Of a stretch of 64,000 nucleotides of DNA, positions 11,732 to 24,115 are shown one piece after another. How positions within the stretch are numbered: position 1 is the first letter of the stretch; every line of letters starts with the position of its first letter. The DNA is taken from assembly GCA_013368445.1 (NCBI GenBank), contig JAACJO010000012.1:1161001-1225000 (forward strand), in the 5' to 3' direction. This DNA is from Leucocoprinus leucothites. Its lineage: Eukaryota; Basidiomycota; Agaricomycetes; Agaricales; Agaricaceae. The position numbers and the translations under genes were made by a program. A model generated the notes under the pieces. That model saw nothing but the letters and a program-made list of their open reading frames with translations, made no database searches and was not told the DNA's origin.

Positions 11732-13550
11732 ATGTCCTCTCTTTTCCCCACACTCCGACCCGGTGATCCCGCTCTCCTTCACCAAATTCACAAAGCTGCT
11801 CTCTCGGCTGCCCCTGCTGCCCCCCCATTAGACCAAGTCATCCTCCAGGCTCTTCTCACGTGTCTCGTCGCACAAGATGCTCATCTCATCATTCGCACAA
11901 CTGAGGAAGATGTTGGGCCTGTCGCCCGTCTCGTCGTCTGGGTAATCTGCCCCCCTCTTTCCTTCGCTTCTTCTTTCTGACACGCTTGGTGCAAGATTCT
12001 ATCATCTGTCTTTGACTACTCGACCCATAAACTCAAAATCCGCCCAAAACTACAGTCTACATCTTACTTGGCCACCCATGATTATTTCCTTAGATCCCTC
12101 TTCTTCCCCACCTCGTCCTCTTCATCAGCATCCCAGGATGAAGGCTCAGAACCAAATAAACCACGTAAGGCCCCATCCCGTCGTTCCCGGACGCTGAGAG
12201 CAAGTCCTATCTCTCCAATTCACATGGAGTCGACGTCGCTGTCAAACGTCTCATCCAAGTCTCCAATCGGTCATCACCCCAAATCCTCTAGCCCGGATTC
12301 CGGCCTCCATCATCACAGCCATGTCGGAATTAATCTGCATACGGGGAATACCCCATCAACCAAGTTTCCCCGTGCCATCGTTATTTCTGGACTCGAAAAT
12401 GCCGCAATTTCCTCTCAGCGCGCACTTGCACAGGTCTTGGCAGAAAAGCGCATATCTTTTGACGCCAACCGTGACGGCCGAAATCAACAGGATGGTCGCC
12501 ATGATTCAGACCCGGATGCCTTCAAGGGCACATGCAACTTGCCCGATGGATTTATCCTCGTTTACGTCTGTCCTGCTGATACGAGGGAAAGACCGAATCT
12601 ACACAACTCTCTTGTACGTGTATCCCCCATTCTGTCCTGATCATCAAGTTCTTATCATATGCTACCAGCTCGACAAGTTTGCCATGAGCTGTAATATTAC
12701 TCTAAAGTCTCACATCCGAAATGCCTTACAGCCCCCTCCTGTCTCCCCTATCGTTCGCACTAATTCTGGCGCCTATTCTTCATCTTCCACGGCCTTGGCC
12801 AGCTCTGGTACCACCCCTCTGCCTTCACCCCATATAGCTTCTCCTACAGCCAGACCTCCCTTGCATCCCCGACACACCCAGTCTCACAGCGGTTCTCATT
12901 TGCCTACTCTTTCAAATGCTATCCTTCCTCCCGGGCTCCTGGGTAGCCTGCGTGAGGCATGTACAAAAACACACCTCTCGCCCACACTTTTACTATACCT
13001 CGCAGATCTCTTCTCAGCCACGAGGCATCACGCGCAAGTTGATGGCACATTGCTTACTGCGCGTTGCGTACACGATGCTGAGAAATTAGCGAGGGCTGCG
13101 AGAGTCGTGGGTGCCGATCCAACTGGTGTAGAATTACTTCGCGCCGAAGATAGTCATGACGTCGATGATCTAGACAGGGATGAAGACGACGAGGACTTGC
13201 AATGGCAAGATGATGAACTAGAGGCTGCCGGTACTACCGGTTCATTACGCAAGTCAACCAGTCCACTTAAAGGACGCGAAACACCCTCAGACACCCGACA
13301 GACAGGTCCTTCAGCACCCGTACTAGACGTAACAGAAGTGAACATCGCGAGAATCTTCCCTAGATGTGTTTCTCATCGTCTCAGAATTCGAGATGGCCCT
13401 CGGGAGGAAGTTCTGGCCGGTGCCGTATTCGGCGCTACGTTTGGGGACTCTGTTGCTGAGGAAACGGGGACTGGGGAGGCGTACGTCGACGCATACGAAG
13501 TTCGGCCAACCGTGAAGGATATTCTAGTTAGCGTTATGTCTGAAGTCTAA
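11732..13550 (+). CDS. Uncharacterised fungal protein, Mg-chelatase/MoxR-like family resemblance
   Basis: Three exons (11732-11941, 11996-12613, 12669-13550) join in frame to about 569 residues. The N-terminus (LDQVILQALLTCLVAQDAHLIIRTTEEDV) is followed by a conserved VWILSSVFDYSTH block, a disordered Ser/His/Lys insert, then KFPRAIVISGLENAAISSQR with AQVLAEKRI, LPDGFILVYVCP and a C-terminal helical segment (LREACTKTHLSPTLLLYLADLFSATRHHAQV). The pattern 'region to be announced, ageing helper list, lid helices' resembles fungal proteins named Mg-chelatase-like or MoxR-like AAA relatives. I see no Walker A P-loop, so ATPase activity is doubtful. An acidic run (DDLDRDEDDEDLQWQDDE) precedes the C-terminal part. 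The family link is from memory of conserved blocks and is tentative; the gene itself is well supported. Confidence 0.7.
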
Positions 13551-13937
13551 GTATATACCCCTCTATCTTGACTACCATAGCATGAATCTGATTGGATTTT
13601 GAGGCTTAGTCAGCTTCCCAAAATACAAGCACGATCCGCAGACTGATGTGAAAGCCATGCTCCATCTCCATCTGCACTTTCGCTCTCATCACCTTCTGGC
13701 TGATAAACGCTAACTTTGAGCGCTCAGGGCTCCCATAAACATCGGACTGAATTCTCAAGGGATTCTTGATTATCATCTTTTGTACACGAGGCCCCTCGGC
13801 TCGGCACTCGCTCCGCAAGTCTGACTAGGACGAGGATCCGAGCGTGGTGACGGTGGCTTTGCCTTGACGTTCACTTTGCAGCAGGCTCGAACAACGATCG
13901 ACGACGTATTACGAGCAAAGATATCACGCCCTGTATA
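13551..13937. other. Intergenic region before the Zn2Cys6 gene
   Basis: This 387-bp spacer separates two plus-strand genes. It should hold the 3' end of the upstream gene and the promoter and leader of the regulator. The minus-strand frame at 13606-13818 has no protein-like features and is rejected as a gene. Confidence 0.5.
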
Positions 13938-16900
13938 ATGACGGCACCAACGCCTCCTAACCTCGGTTCATCCATTCCAACTTCCGCTTCATCCATGACC
14001 GCTGTCTCTACCCCTAGTGAGAGTGGATCAAACAAAGTGGAGGAGTCTTCTCGGTCGCAGAGCTCGTCACAGGCCCAAAAGAAACGCCGTATACCAGGTG
14101 CATGCGATATTTGCAAGAGAAAAAAGAGTAGGTCGTGATTTGTCTAGGGGAGAATGTCTGATTGACTTGACTCTACTTCACAGTTCGTTGCGATAGTGGG
14201 GAAATGCCGGGGAATCGATGTAGCAACTGCATTCAGTATGGACTCGAGTGTACGCACAAGGAGGTTACAAAGGTGAGTGACTCTGTTACCATTCATTTGT
14301 TTCGGCCGTTAATAGTACAACAGACGCTAGGGTCTGCAAAAGGGTTAGTAATTTTATAGGCCTGTCGTTCGACATCAATTAATCACGGCATGTAATAGTT
14401 ACGTCGAGAGTCTCGAGGGACGGCTAGAGAAGATGGACAAATTATTGACAAAAGTGCGTTAGATGAACTACTGCGCTAGCTGATTGCTAACAGCGTTCAG
14501 TTACTCCCTGGTATCGATCTCAGCCAAGAGGTTGATCGGCTCCTCGAAGAAGTCGACGATCAGGACGTTCCCCTAAAGGAGGAAGAAGATGACGACCAAA
14601 ACGCCAAGCTCATGGTCGGACAACTAGCTAAACTCGACCTCAACCCTCCGCAAAACCGATTCTTTGGCAGGTCTAGGTATTCCATCATTCTTATTCCACG
14701 TTTCCTCTACTTACCATACTTGGAATGGACCGCCAGTGGTTATCAACTTATCCAGACTGCGCTGGATCTGAAGAGTCAATACAAGGGGACCACTCAGAAT
14801 GCCGTCACTGTTGTTGAATTGAAGAGACGAAGACCCGAGTTTTGGGACGTTCCACCCGTGAGTAAGCCCCAGTTTTATTTTCAGACCTGGAATTAACGTT
14901 CCATCCAGTGGGTCTCCGTTAACCCTGAAACGGAAGATACCTTTCCTCCGTATACTTTCCCTCCTCTCGACCTTATTGGATCCCTCGTCGAGCACTACTT
15001 TACACAAATTAACCCTTTCCTCCCTCTTCTTCACCGACCGACATTCCAACGAGGGATTGACGAAAATCTACATCATTCCGACCAATATTTTGGCGCTGTT
15101 GTTCTTCTAGTTTGTGCACTGGGCTCAAGATACAGCGAGGATCCGCGGATTTTTGTAGAAGGTAGTAACTCGGCACGATCTGCGGGATGGAAGTGGTTTG
15201 AACAGGTGAAGGTCCTGCGAGCGTCGTTCTTCAAACGAGCGTCTCTGCACGAATTACAGGCATATGCTGTAAGTGACCCTGGACTGTTGGGTAATGTTAG
15301 TATATCTTGACCTGGCGGTTTGTAGCTCTTCGTTCTCTTTTCGCAGTCGTCTGAGATACCACAAGGATGCTGGAGTCAGATAGGGATGGCATTGCGTCTT
15401 GCTCAAGAGGTTGGGGCTCATCGACGGCGACCGCAAAGCAGCCATACACCCACGGTCGAGGAGGAACTGTGGAAACGGGCTTTTTGGTGAGCTTGTGAGC
15501 CATAGCTCCCTTTGCTTGTTGTTTTAACATTCGTTCTCCACAGGGTTCTCATGAGTATTGACCGTATGGCAAGTTCGAGCTCTGGGCGTCCATGTGGGCT
15601 CCAAGATGAAGAGTACGTAGGCTAATAAGGCACGATCGGATTGACGGCTAAGTATTTTGACAAGCTTTGACTTGGACCTTCCCATTGACTGTGACGACGA
15701 ATATTGGGAACATCCGGACGCCAGCATACGCTTCAAGCAACCGGAGGGCAAACCTTCCTCAATGTCATTCTTTAACTGTTACCTCAGCCTCATGGACATC
15801 CTCGCGTATGCTATGCGCGCGATTGTATGTCTATATCTCGACGTCTACAGAGAGATAGTTTGTCTTAGTATCCAAATAGTACGCTATCAAGCGGCCGAAG
15901 AATATGTTTGGACGGGTTATACAGCGGTCAGAACAACGGATCATTATGGAGTTGGACTCGGCGATGAACAACTGGATGGACTCGGTCCCTCAGCATTGTG
16001 AGTTCCCCGTTTATCTGTTCTTGTGACCACGCTTATAAAGAGCACGTCCTGATCCATAGTGCGCTGGAATCCATCGTGCGAGAACAAACTCTTCCTCAAG
16101 CAATCTGCTGCGCTATATGCCACGTATTACCATCTACAGATCTTCATCCACCGACCGTTCATTCCGTCCCCTCGTAATCGTACATCGGTCACGTTTCCTT
16201 CCCTGGCTATATGCACAAATGCTGCACGCTCATGCTGTCATGTTCTCGAGTCGTATAGTCGCATCAGTCATTTACCACTGCCTTATCTCCAGGTGAGTCT
16301 CAGTAGTTGCATGTCATTTCGCATCTTAGTGATTTGCGGGCGACCGCCGTTTCTGGATGAACGTAGTCTACACTATTCTTGGTGGCCGTCGTATTGCTGC
16401 TTAATATTTGGAGTGGAAAACGAACGGGTTTTGCACCACATCCAAAGAGAGAGATGGAAGATGTTCAGAGGTGCCTGAACATGCTCAAGTCTTGCGAAAC
16501 GAGGTAAATCACTATTGCGCATCGCTCTCCTTACCTCAGCGCTGAAATTCGGTAGGTGGAGCCAGGCTGGAAGATATGTGTGAGTTTTGCTGTTCGCTTA
16601 TTGCATTTCAGCCTGAACATGATCAGTGATATTTTATCTGGACTTGCGGACGCTGGTGATGTAACGATCCAAAATCACCCGTCATCGTCAAGTCCCCCGA
16701 GCCGAAAAAGACGAAGACTGCTATCAAACGAGCTTGCGCACCCAATGACTTCACCAACCGTTAGCTCAGACAATACAACTCCTGCTCCAACTATTGCCGC
16801 ACCGCCCAATTTTGTTTCTCCTTCGATGTCACAACCTCTTCAACCGCTCCACAATGCTGCACCTCCAAACTTCTCCCTCCCAATCTACGGTACTGATCTT

Positions 16901-17362
16901 GGGCGCCTGCCGGTGTACGGACAGTTCAACTTCGTGGATACAATTGCAGCATCACAACAAGAGATGGCCAGGCAGATACAGATGGCATTTCCAGTGTCCT
17001 CGGTGCTTTCAGGTCACTATCTCTCACATCATCAGCTCCTCCAGCATGCAACACTCCAGTCTCAGTTTTACAACTATTTTCAGGGTGCTATGGGTGCAGC
17101 AAGTTCTTTACCACTCTCAGATGCATTACCACCGGGTGCCTTGTTTGATGGACAATTGACTGGTAGTATCTACCCTCAGACAACTCAAGCAGCTCCCTCT
17201 CCTACTGCAGAAGTGCCTAACTCCGATCAACTAGAGATGCAGGGAGTGATGCAACCTCAGAGTCTATCTGGGGGGCCACTACTAGATAATGATACAATGT
17301 CAATGTGGTCAAGTGCACCTACAAGCTTTGAGTATGTTGGATTTCCTTTGTATTCTGAATAG
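13938..17362 (+). CDS. Zn2Cys6 (Gal4-type) transcription factor with fungal-specific TF domain
   Basis: This is a nuclear DNA-binding regulator with about 15 exons. After a Ser-rich N-terminus, the zinc cluster begins as CDICKRKK in exon 1 (to 14127) and continues at 14184 as IRCDSGEMPGNRCSNC, with spacing CX2CX6CX9CX2CX6C. A 20-nt exon (14324-14343) and the next exon give a linker and short coiled coil (YVESLEGRLEKMDKLL), the usual dimerisation piece. The middle-homology region follows (RFFGRSSGYQLIQTALDLK; VEHYFTQINPFLPLLHRPTF; MALRLAQEVGAHRRR; ELWKRAFWVLMSIDR; DFDLDLPIDCDDEYWEHPD). The large last exon (16612-17362) is a Pro/Gln/Ser-rich tail that looks like an activation domain. No ligand or target can be deduced. 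It is the last intact host gene before the repeat-rich region. Confidence 0.9.
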
Positions 17363-18119
17363 AATCTGACAGTAAAATAGATTGGATGAATGGAGGTCAT
17401 ATATTTCCAGTGTTAATGCAATGACCCATGGTTCAGAATATACTGAACCTGATCCAAAAGCTATTGAGTAGATAGATAATTTGATAATGGTATATTCTAT
17501 GAGAGGGCAATAAGCCTAGAGTAGCATTTCTTTGTCAGCAAAAAATCAAGATCACTTTTCTTGACTTTCCACTTAAGGCTCCCAGACTGCCTCTTTAATT
17601 AAAGGTGCTGGAAGATTCCCCTGAAACCTCTAATTACAGTGATGGAACAATCCTTGAGACAGGTCTAGTTTCCGAGATACTAATTTTTTACTTAGTCTCT
17701 TGTATATCTACTACCTTGAAAAAATATTGATAATTGTGTGCTACATACTGATACCCCTCATCAATAGATTGGAACTATTCTGCTGACTGAATGTTATGTG
17801 GCTCATCCATCTTTTGAGTTTGTTTTTGTTTCAGCTGATTGAAGCAGAATTGTATGTGGATTTAGGATGGACTGTGTAGGGATTTCTGTTATGGACCATC
17901 TTTGTAGTATGTCAAGAACTGAGTTATGAAGGTACAGAGATGCAGAGCCAATGTTCAAGACCAGGTGTCTAGGACAGAGGAGCAGATATGATTGATCTGG
18001 TCAGTAAATATGGGAGTGGGTCTTGGCCTCAAATTATGTGTTGTCCTACTACTGATGCTGACCTGGATTTCAGAAGTGGATAAAGATGGGAGGGTAAGGA
18101 GAGAGCAGAGGTCAGACTA
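17363..18119. other. Gene/repeat boundary, no gene seen
   Basis: This A+T-rich stretch has frequent stops in all frames. It holds the 3' end of the regulator gene and then sequence resembling decayed repeat material. No ORF, RNA gene or terminal repeat could be supported. Confidence 0.4.
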
Positions 18120-18464
18120 GGTTGTAACATGTGTTATGCACAGCCTTGGTATACACAGTGTTATAGTGATGCTGGCCCAGTCCTAAGCTGGTGTAATAAG
18201 TATCAACTTGATCTTATCAAAGGGGACTCCTTGGTAAGCAACAAAGTCATTTACAAAGTCAGAGTATAATACAGCAATTATAGAGTTAAAGACTTTAGTA
18301 ATTGAGATCTTAAAGGCTTAAGTTCAATTTGACTTTGTTAGGATAAAGGCTTGTATTGAGTCTCTACCTAACTAAGTAGAAACAATGTTTCTTCTTGGTA
18401 GATGTTAATGGCTTATATATGATACAAGTCTGTATCTAATATTAACTAGGGCTAAGGGCTTCTA

Positions 18465-18770
18465 ATGAAAGAAGAGAAGTGTACAACTTCCTTAACTCTA
18501 ATTAAATGTTATGACCTTTGTTGGAACTCAGGTTGCAACTCTGGTAAAGGCTTGAGAATGAGAAAGGGAAAGATACAATTGGTAAAGCATAAAGAGTACA
18601 CTCTACCTAGGAGTCTATATATACATGAAGGAAGCAGACCTAGATAAGTATGAGTCAGAGGACTTGGGTAACTATGACATAAACTATAATATGGACTATG
18701 ATGTAGGAGTGGAGTAAGTACGAAAATAGAAAATGACATGAGAAGTACCAGAACTGAGTAAAGTCATAAT
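18465..18770 (-). repeat. LTR of family A, minus-strand copy
   Basis: Read on the minus strand from about 18770 it begins ATTATGACTTTACT. It matches the plus-strand LTR at 33331-33590 over the CCCATGTCA, GACTCATACTTA, TCTATATATAGACTC and CCAGAGTTGCAACCTGAG blocks. A purine-rich tract (AGAAAGGGGG) sits just before it, as expected for the 3' LTR. The end of the LTR was not resolved. Confidence 0.6.
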
Positions 18771-18799
18771 ATTACCCCCTTTCTATAGTTCAAGTCCTC

Positions 18800-19985
18800 A
18801 TGAACTAATGTAAGTGTCCATATAAGATACAACATATGGGAGTGTAGGAGAGTAAACTATAAGTCCTTTTTAGAAGCCTTCAATAGCTACACAGGCAATT
18901 GTTTTCTTAGTAGGGTCAATAATGAATTCTCCATTGTCAGGTACAGTGACTATGAAGAAAGGGGCATTTTTGGGGCCACCTTGGAAGCCTTTGATAGAAT
19001 AACCACTATATGAGATCTTGAGGTTGCCATGATTGGTTACAAAAGTTTCATGATGTTGTTCTAGTAAGTGGCATCAGATTCACCATTGTCTTTCATGGTG
19101 TTGAATCCTGCTGGTTAGAACCAGGTAATACCTCCATTGTGTTGGTAGGTGTGTAGATACTTGAGTAGATGTTCTGCCTCTTGAGATAAGGTGGGTTCTG
19201 ATGCAGGTTTGACTGGGGGTCTAGATATGTTGTTGGATGGAGGGGGCATGAGCATAGGTTCATCAGCTGATTTGTATGACAGTTAGGAATGGGAATCTGA
19301 GGAGGTGGAGGGCATAAAGGAGTGAGAGTGCTTGCATTTGTTGATTGTAGAGAATAGTGGGGAGTGTCTTGCTGTGAGTATTGGTTCTCTCATCCTGTTG
19401 GTATGAGAGTATGAGGCCTGAATTTTGTTGATATGGTCATGGATGTCTGTGATACTGAGGTAGCAATACTTTCATAGTTCCTGGACAAGCTTAAACTGGA
19501 GCTTGTGCATATATTCAGCATTGTTGTAGAAATGCAAGCCTTAGAGGCAGTTGATGGTCCATATGGCATTTTTATCAACATTCTCAAAGGAGAGGAGTTG
19601 GACAAGTTGGGGTTCAATGCTGATGAGAAGGGCTACTGCTTCAGTAGCTATCTCATTGATTGAGTTAATGTGATCCTTGATGGCTATGAGTTTCTGGATA
19701 GTGTTGATGGTTGCATTATATTCTATGAGGCTGTCCTTTTGTGCCTTGTTATGTTTGTTGATATCTTCTACATTAAGAAATGTGATGGTGTTGGGGGTTG
19801 TATTGTGGTAGAGGTGGTATAAGTGGACCTCATGGCTGTGTTGCATCAGATAACTGCATCTGTGGATAGGTAGGTGGTGGTTGGGTACATGATGAGTTGG
19901 TTGGAGTTGAGGTAGGTTGTTGAGGTGTAGAAGTAGTTTGTGTTGGGCATTGTAGTCTGGTTGGAATGCATTACTTTGGTGTTTT
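18800..19985 (-). pseudogene. Post-pol ORF of family A, decayed copy
   Basis: This minus-strand frame starts at an ATG overlapping the pol stop codon (TAATG) and continues through blocks such as NVEDINKHNKAQKDSLIEYN, ATINTIQKLIAIKDHINSIN and PQLVQLLSFENVDKNAIW. Further on it has EYMHKLQFKLVQ, SYKSADEPMLMPPP, LSQEAEHLLKYLHTYQHNGG and AGFNTMKD. The same protein is present in copy 1, split by the copia insertion. Several stops break it. It has no recognised domain; the helical, charged N-terminal half could be a coiled coil. Confidence 0.6.
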
Positions 19986-19989
19986 ATCC

Positions 19990-21089
19990 CCCTCTTTTAA
20001 AGGTTTTTGCCCTGGAACCTTCTGATGATAGTCCTGGATTGCATCCTCTGTATGTTCTAAATTTGATTTTGCTACCCATTGGTCATGTTTGTTCCCATAA
20101 CCTTTCTAGTGTACAAGATATTAGATGCCATGTCCCTTCTTTTGGTATCCACAGATTTTATCAACTTTGTATTCTTCTTCACCTTTGATGAGGTCAGGTG
20201 GTGGTGGAGTGGAAAGTTTCTGTATGTCAAACTCCAGTCCATGGTGATGTGTCAGGAGGTTCTCATTGAAAACATCATGTATCACTCATCCTTCTGGGAG
20301 TTCTAGTTGATATGCTCCTTTTCTAATTGGTTCTTTCATCTTGAAGGGACTGTATTTCTTGTGATTGAGTTTCTTTGGAGGTCAGTTTGTTGTGATGTGG
20401 GTGCCTTTGACCCACACAAGTTCTCCTTCTTTGAGGTTGAGGGGTTGTCCCCTCCACTGATTGTGTTGTTCCTCCATTATCTCTCAGTTGTTGTTTAATA
20501 CTGCTAATACTTCCTTTCTTGTTTCCTCTAGTTGTTTCAGCTATTCTTCTAAGGACGGTATCTCCATTTTGACCATCAAGGTTCCTTTCCATGGGTGTCA
20601 TCCATAGTTGACATAGAATGGAGATTGGCCTGTCACTGAATGTGCTTTATTATTATACTAGAATTCTGCCATTGCAAGCCACATTACCCAGTTGTCTTGT
20701 TTATAGTTGATATAGTGTCATAGGAATGTTTTGACTTCCCAGTTGATTCATTCTGTTTGTCCATCTATCTGGGGATAGTAGACTATTGAGGGGTTTTGTT
20801 TGATTCCTAATGCTTTGCATAGTTTTTTCATGAGTGTTGATGTGAACTGTAGTCTTCTATCACTAACAATTCTCTGGAGAATCCCATGGAGTTTCCAGAT
20901 CTTGTCTTTGTAGATTTCAGCTAGTTTTTCTGATGATAGACTCATTGTTATAGGGATGAGTTGTATCATTTTGGAGTAAATCTGTAGCATCTTTGAAAAT
21001 CTAGACAAATTAAGTAAGAATAGGATATTCAGGATGTATAAAGTGAACATACAACAAGAATTTCCTGTAAGTCTTTCACAATTGTCCAC
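19990..21089 (-). pseudogene. Integrase core to chromodomain fragment, family A copy 2
   Basis: Minus-strand blocks EIYKDKIWKLHGILQRIVSD, STLMKKLCKALGIKQN and YYPQIDGQTE match the second half of a Ty3/gypsy integrase catalytic core. AHSVTGQSPFYVNYG, KEGELVWVKGTH, VIHDVFNENLLTHHHG and a chromodomain-like KGYGNKHDQWVAKSNLEH follow. At least eight in-frame stops are visible, nearly all explicable as CGA, CAA or TGG changed by one transition. Confidence 0.75.
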
Positions 21090-21131
21090 TGATTAGGTGA
21101 CAAACCATAATTCCACAGCTCAAACAATGAG

Positions 21132-21237
21132 TGTTATAAACATTGACTTGATTAACGCCCATTGTGACTTGATTATTCTAGATGCTGACACAGCCATCCA
21201 GTCTAAAGCAGCCCTACTCAATTGGGAGGAATATAGT
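21132..21237 (+). repeat. Truncated family-B LTR (5' ~105 bp)
   Basis: This begins TGTTATAAACATTGACTTG and aligns with the first ~105 bp of the LTRs at 23426 and 35480, then homology stops abruptly. In the shared frame it still reads VINIDLINAHCDLIILDADT. No duplication can be found because the right half is missing. Confidence 0.7.
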
Positions 21238-21249
21238 AAATAAAAACTG

Positions 21250-22430
21250 ATTTACCATGGAATGAGAGAATGAAGTATGGTAAGTCTTCAGCAAGTTTGT
21301 TGCAGTTTGAAGCATTATCCATACAAATTAATATAAGTTAGGGTTTTCTTTTAATTAAATTTATCAAAAATACGAGATATTAAATACCAGATGAGATAAT
21401 CTATAGTAATGGAGGTAATTAACAACTTCCTGGGCAAGATATAACCCAGTATGTCTCTGTTTGAGCCTTCAAATTCTTGTCAGATAGCTGAAAAGAATAG
21501 TAAGAAAAATACCTTATCAGATAAATTCCAGAATTGCATAGAATATCTGATCATGTTCATACCAAATGACTATAAGTCCTAGGTATGATGCAACAATTGG
21601 AGCTGTCCAGCTATCCAATACAAGATAAATTCCATCATTGAGTTCCTATTATAATTTGATTAACATAGTCAGATGATTTGTTTCTGAAAACTCCCTAAGA
21701 AATGTCTTTTAACCAATGATGACATCTCCTGATAGAGGAAAAGAGTATCCCAACTGACTGTCTCAGGTGATGGAAGTGTTGTCCCAGGCTACAAGAGATT
21801 GACCTCAGTATCAAAAAGGTCATCAGATACAAAATTGAATGGCCATTGGTTTTGAGCACAGTATAATGCAATAATCATATGGTGAGCAGCCTCTGAGTAC
21901 TCAATATTGAGCTTTCTATTTGGTTGTGTTATCAAGGATCTGGTAATACCCTGATGGTCATTGCATTTGTTGATGCTAGCTATAAGGTTCCCAGTACCCA
22001 TACCAGTCCTTGTACATCTACAGCAGTCCAGGTCAAACTTACAAGTAAAAATGAAGATAATCCCCCTATGATTCTCCTTAGCATTGTAAGTTCAGTCAAC
22101 TGATATGTTGTAATAGAGGTATACTGGAAATTTAAGCCCAGAGAAAGCAGTATCTAATAAAACATTAGATCATAGAGATGCATAGATCTAGTGCATATCT
22201 ACCAATAATTTCAGAGTCAGGTAAGTTCCAGACCTCAGCATCAGATATGTTCTTTACAGATAACTCCTTGTTCCTCTGTGTTGTTTAAACAGGAGAAAGA
22301 ATGACTGCATACTTCTGGGTATTAAAGTCCTCATCATCAGACAATTCAGAAGTACTAGGGGGCTGTAGCATAGCATTGTAGGGAGTGGAGCCTCAGCTTG
22401 AATCTGTGACTGGAGTCTCAGATTGTATTA
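21250..22430 (-). pseudogene. hAT-like DNA transposase relic
   Basis: Minus-strand reading gives an acidic N-terminal piece (PPSTSELSDDEDFNTQKYAV), then EAAHHMIIALYCAQNQWPFN-FVSDDLFDTEVNLL and PGTTLPSPETVSWD. This is the order of the fungal hAT pattern (small hydrophobic helix, F-x-x-V-D/E-D, LRPG-x-x-PSP-x-T-x-S-R-D). Further on, a block resembling the 'DNAxNC' region is recognisable but full of stops. No terminal inverted repeats or 8-bp duplication were found. The family call rests on pattern order only. Confidence 0.45.
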
Positions 22431-23425
22431 AAACTTTACTTGGTTCCAGTACTTCCCATGTCAGTTTCTATTTTTGTAGTTACTCCACTCATAAGACTCC
22501 AGAACATTGATTTGAAGGCAGTAAGTCCATCCATAGTGAGCCTCGTATTAGCAGGGATGTGAGGATGACACCTATGTGTGTTTTGACATACAATGAGTGG
22601 GTGCTCTGAGGTATCTGATCCAAGTTTGATGATTAGTAGTGGGTGATGATGCTCGACAGCGAATATGTAAGCAGGCACAGTGGCCTTTCCACAAAAGAAT
22701 AAGAAAAGGATTAAAGTAACAGCCCTAGTAGACTCAGGCTGTTCACATGCAGCAATCAACAAAAAACTAGTAGAGGAAGAAGAGATCCCAACAGAGCAAA
22801 TGGAACAACCCCTACAGGTCTTCAATGTAGACAGTACACCAAATGGCCAAGGAATGATCATGAAAACAGCCCCCATCACACTAAATTCTAACAGACACAA
22901 AGAACATATCCATACAGTAGTCACCAACCTGGACAATGTGGACATCTTTCTAGGACACAACTGGCTAGTCAAACATAATCTAGAAGTAGATTGGAAAGAA
23001 GGGATAGTATGGTTTACAAGATGCCCAGACAGCTGCAGAATCAACCATCAAACAATCCCATTCACCATACATAACCAACAATTATTCCTGAAAGAACTCA
23101 CCACAGAAGATGATGACATGGAAAAAGAGCTAGACCTAACCAACACCAAAGACCTACCAGACCACATACAACTATTCACACACCTGTTTAACAAAAAGAA
23201 ATTTGAATCACTACCAGAAAGGAGAGAATGGGATCACAAGATCAATCTATTAGAAAACACACCCAAGGAACTAAATGCAAAGGTTTACCCCATGACACCA
23301 AAGGAGGAAAATGAACTACACACTTGGATCGATGAACATCTTGGAGCAGGACTGATCACAGAATTCAAGTCCCAATACGCCTCTCCATGCTTTTTTATAC
23401 CAAAGAAAGATGGATCACTATGGCT

Positions 23426-24115
23426 TGTTATAAACATTAACTTGATTGATGCCTGTTGTGACTTGATTGTTCTAGACACTGACACAGCCACCCAGTCCAA
23501 AGCAGCCCTACTTGATTGGGAGGAATACATTGGAAGATTTGATATCAAAGAAGAAAGGTTTGATGTCAATTGGGATAAGTACAACTGGATGGTCATCATC
23601 ACTAGGATCAGAAGAAATGGTTTCACTGTTTAATAAGAGTGGACTAATGGATTGATAAACAGACAATGATGGTTTTATGGACATCATGTTTGGATTTGAA
23701 TATTTGAATATCTAACTATGATAACTGTTACATCAGTGGACAGATTAGTATTTATCAGTATCATGATTGTGATCTAGGACTTGTAGTTGTAGTTTCATAG
23801 TTTGATACACTTCCAGTTAGTTAGTATTTAAGGACCTTGTATTAGGATGATTAAATGCAAGTTTAATCTTTCCTTTGTTTCCTGGACTACTTGTGTTTAC
23901 TCGCCCCACCTTGAATTCACTTATATCATTATTGTTGTCTCGAACCTCATGCTACCTTAGACTTATCTCAAGTCTTCTTGGCCTTCTCTTACTGGGCTTA
24001 TACTCAAGCTCATTAATTGAAGTAGGTTAAAGACCAGTTAGCCACTGTCTTACATAACCTAATCACATATTGTGACACATGATATTACTAGGCACTCTGA
24101 CTGTAAATCTTAACA
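23426..24115 (+). repeat. Solo LTR of family B with 5-bp target duplication
   Basis: The 690-bp LTR begins TGTTATAAAC and ends CTTAACA, flanked on both sides by TGGCT (23421-23425 and 24116-24120). Removing it and one TGGCT restores the RT reading of family A (W-L-V then DY-QLNQH). It matches the 5' LTR at 35480-36178. Its first ~207 bp hold an open frame in common with the other LTR copies. Confidence 0.93.
23824..23832 (+). promoter_or_regulatory. Putative TATA element in family-B LTR
   Basis: The sequence TATTTAAGG lies about 400 bp into the LTR and is conserved at the equivalent place (35880-35888) in the other complete LTR. Position and composition suit a core promoter at a U3/R junction; there is no direct evidence of transcription. 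Confidence 0.35.

Larger units (their letters stand above)
18120..21090 (-). mobile_element. Family-A chromovirus, 3' half (copy 2)
   Basis: On the minus strand this runs from the integrase core through a chromodomain, a post-pol frame and into an LTR. It is clearly homologous to the plus-strand copy at 22430-33590: both share the integrase block, the GEEEY-VDKI chromodomain lead, the post-pol frame and the start of the LTR (near 18770). The gag, protease and RT are absent, so it is 5'-truncated. The left LTR limit near 18120 is a guess, because no clear terminal dinucleotide or duplication was seen. Confidence 0.75.

Noticed and set aside
11732..13550. Calling the gene an active AAA ATPase
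   Set aside because: No Walker A or B motif is visible, so only a family resemblance is stated.
13606..13818. 70-codon minus-strand ORF between genes
   Set aside because: No motif, no splice context and too short; treated as intergenic.
22436..23044. 202-codon minus-strand ORF
   Set aside because: It is antisense to the family-A protease, whose plus-strand motifs (LVDSGCSH, GHNWLVKHN) are clear.
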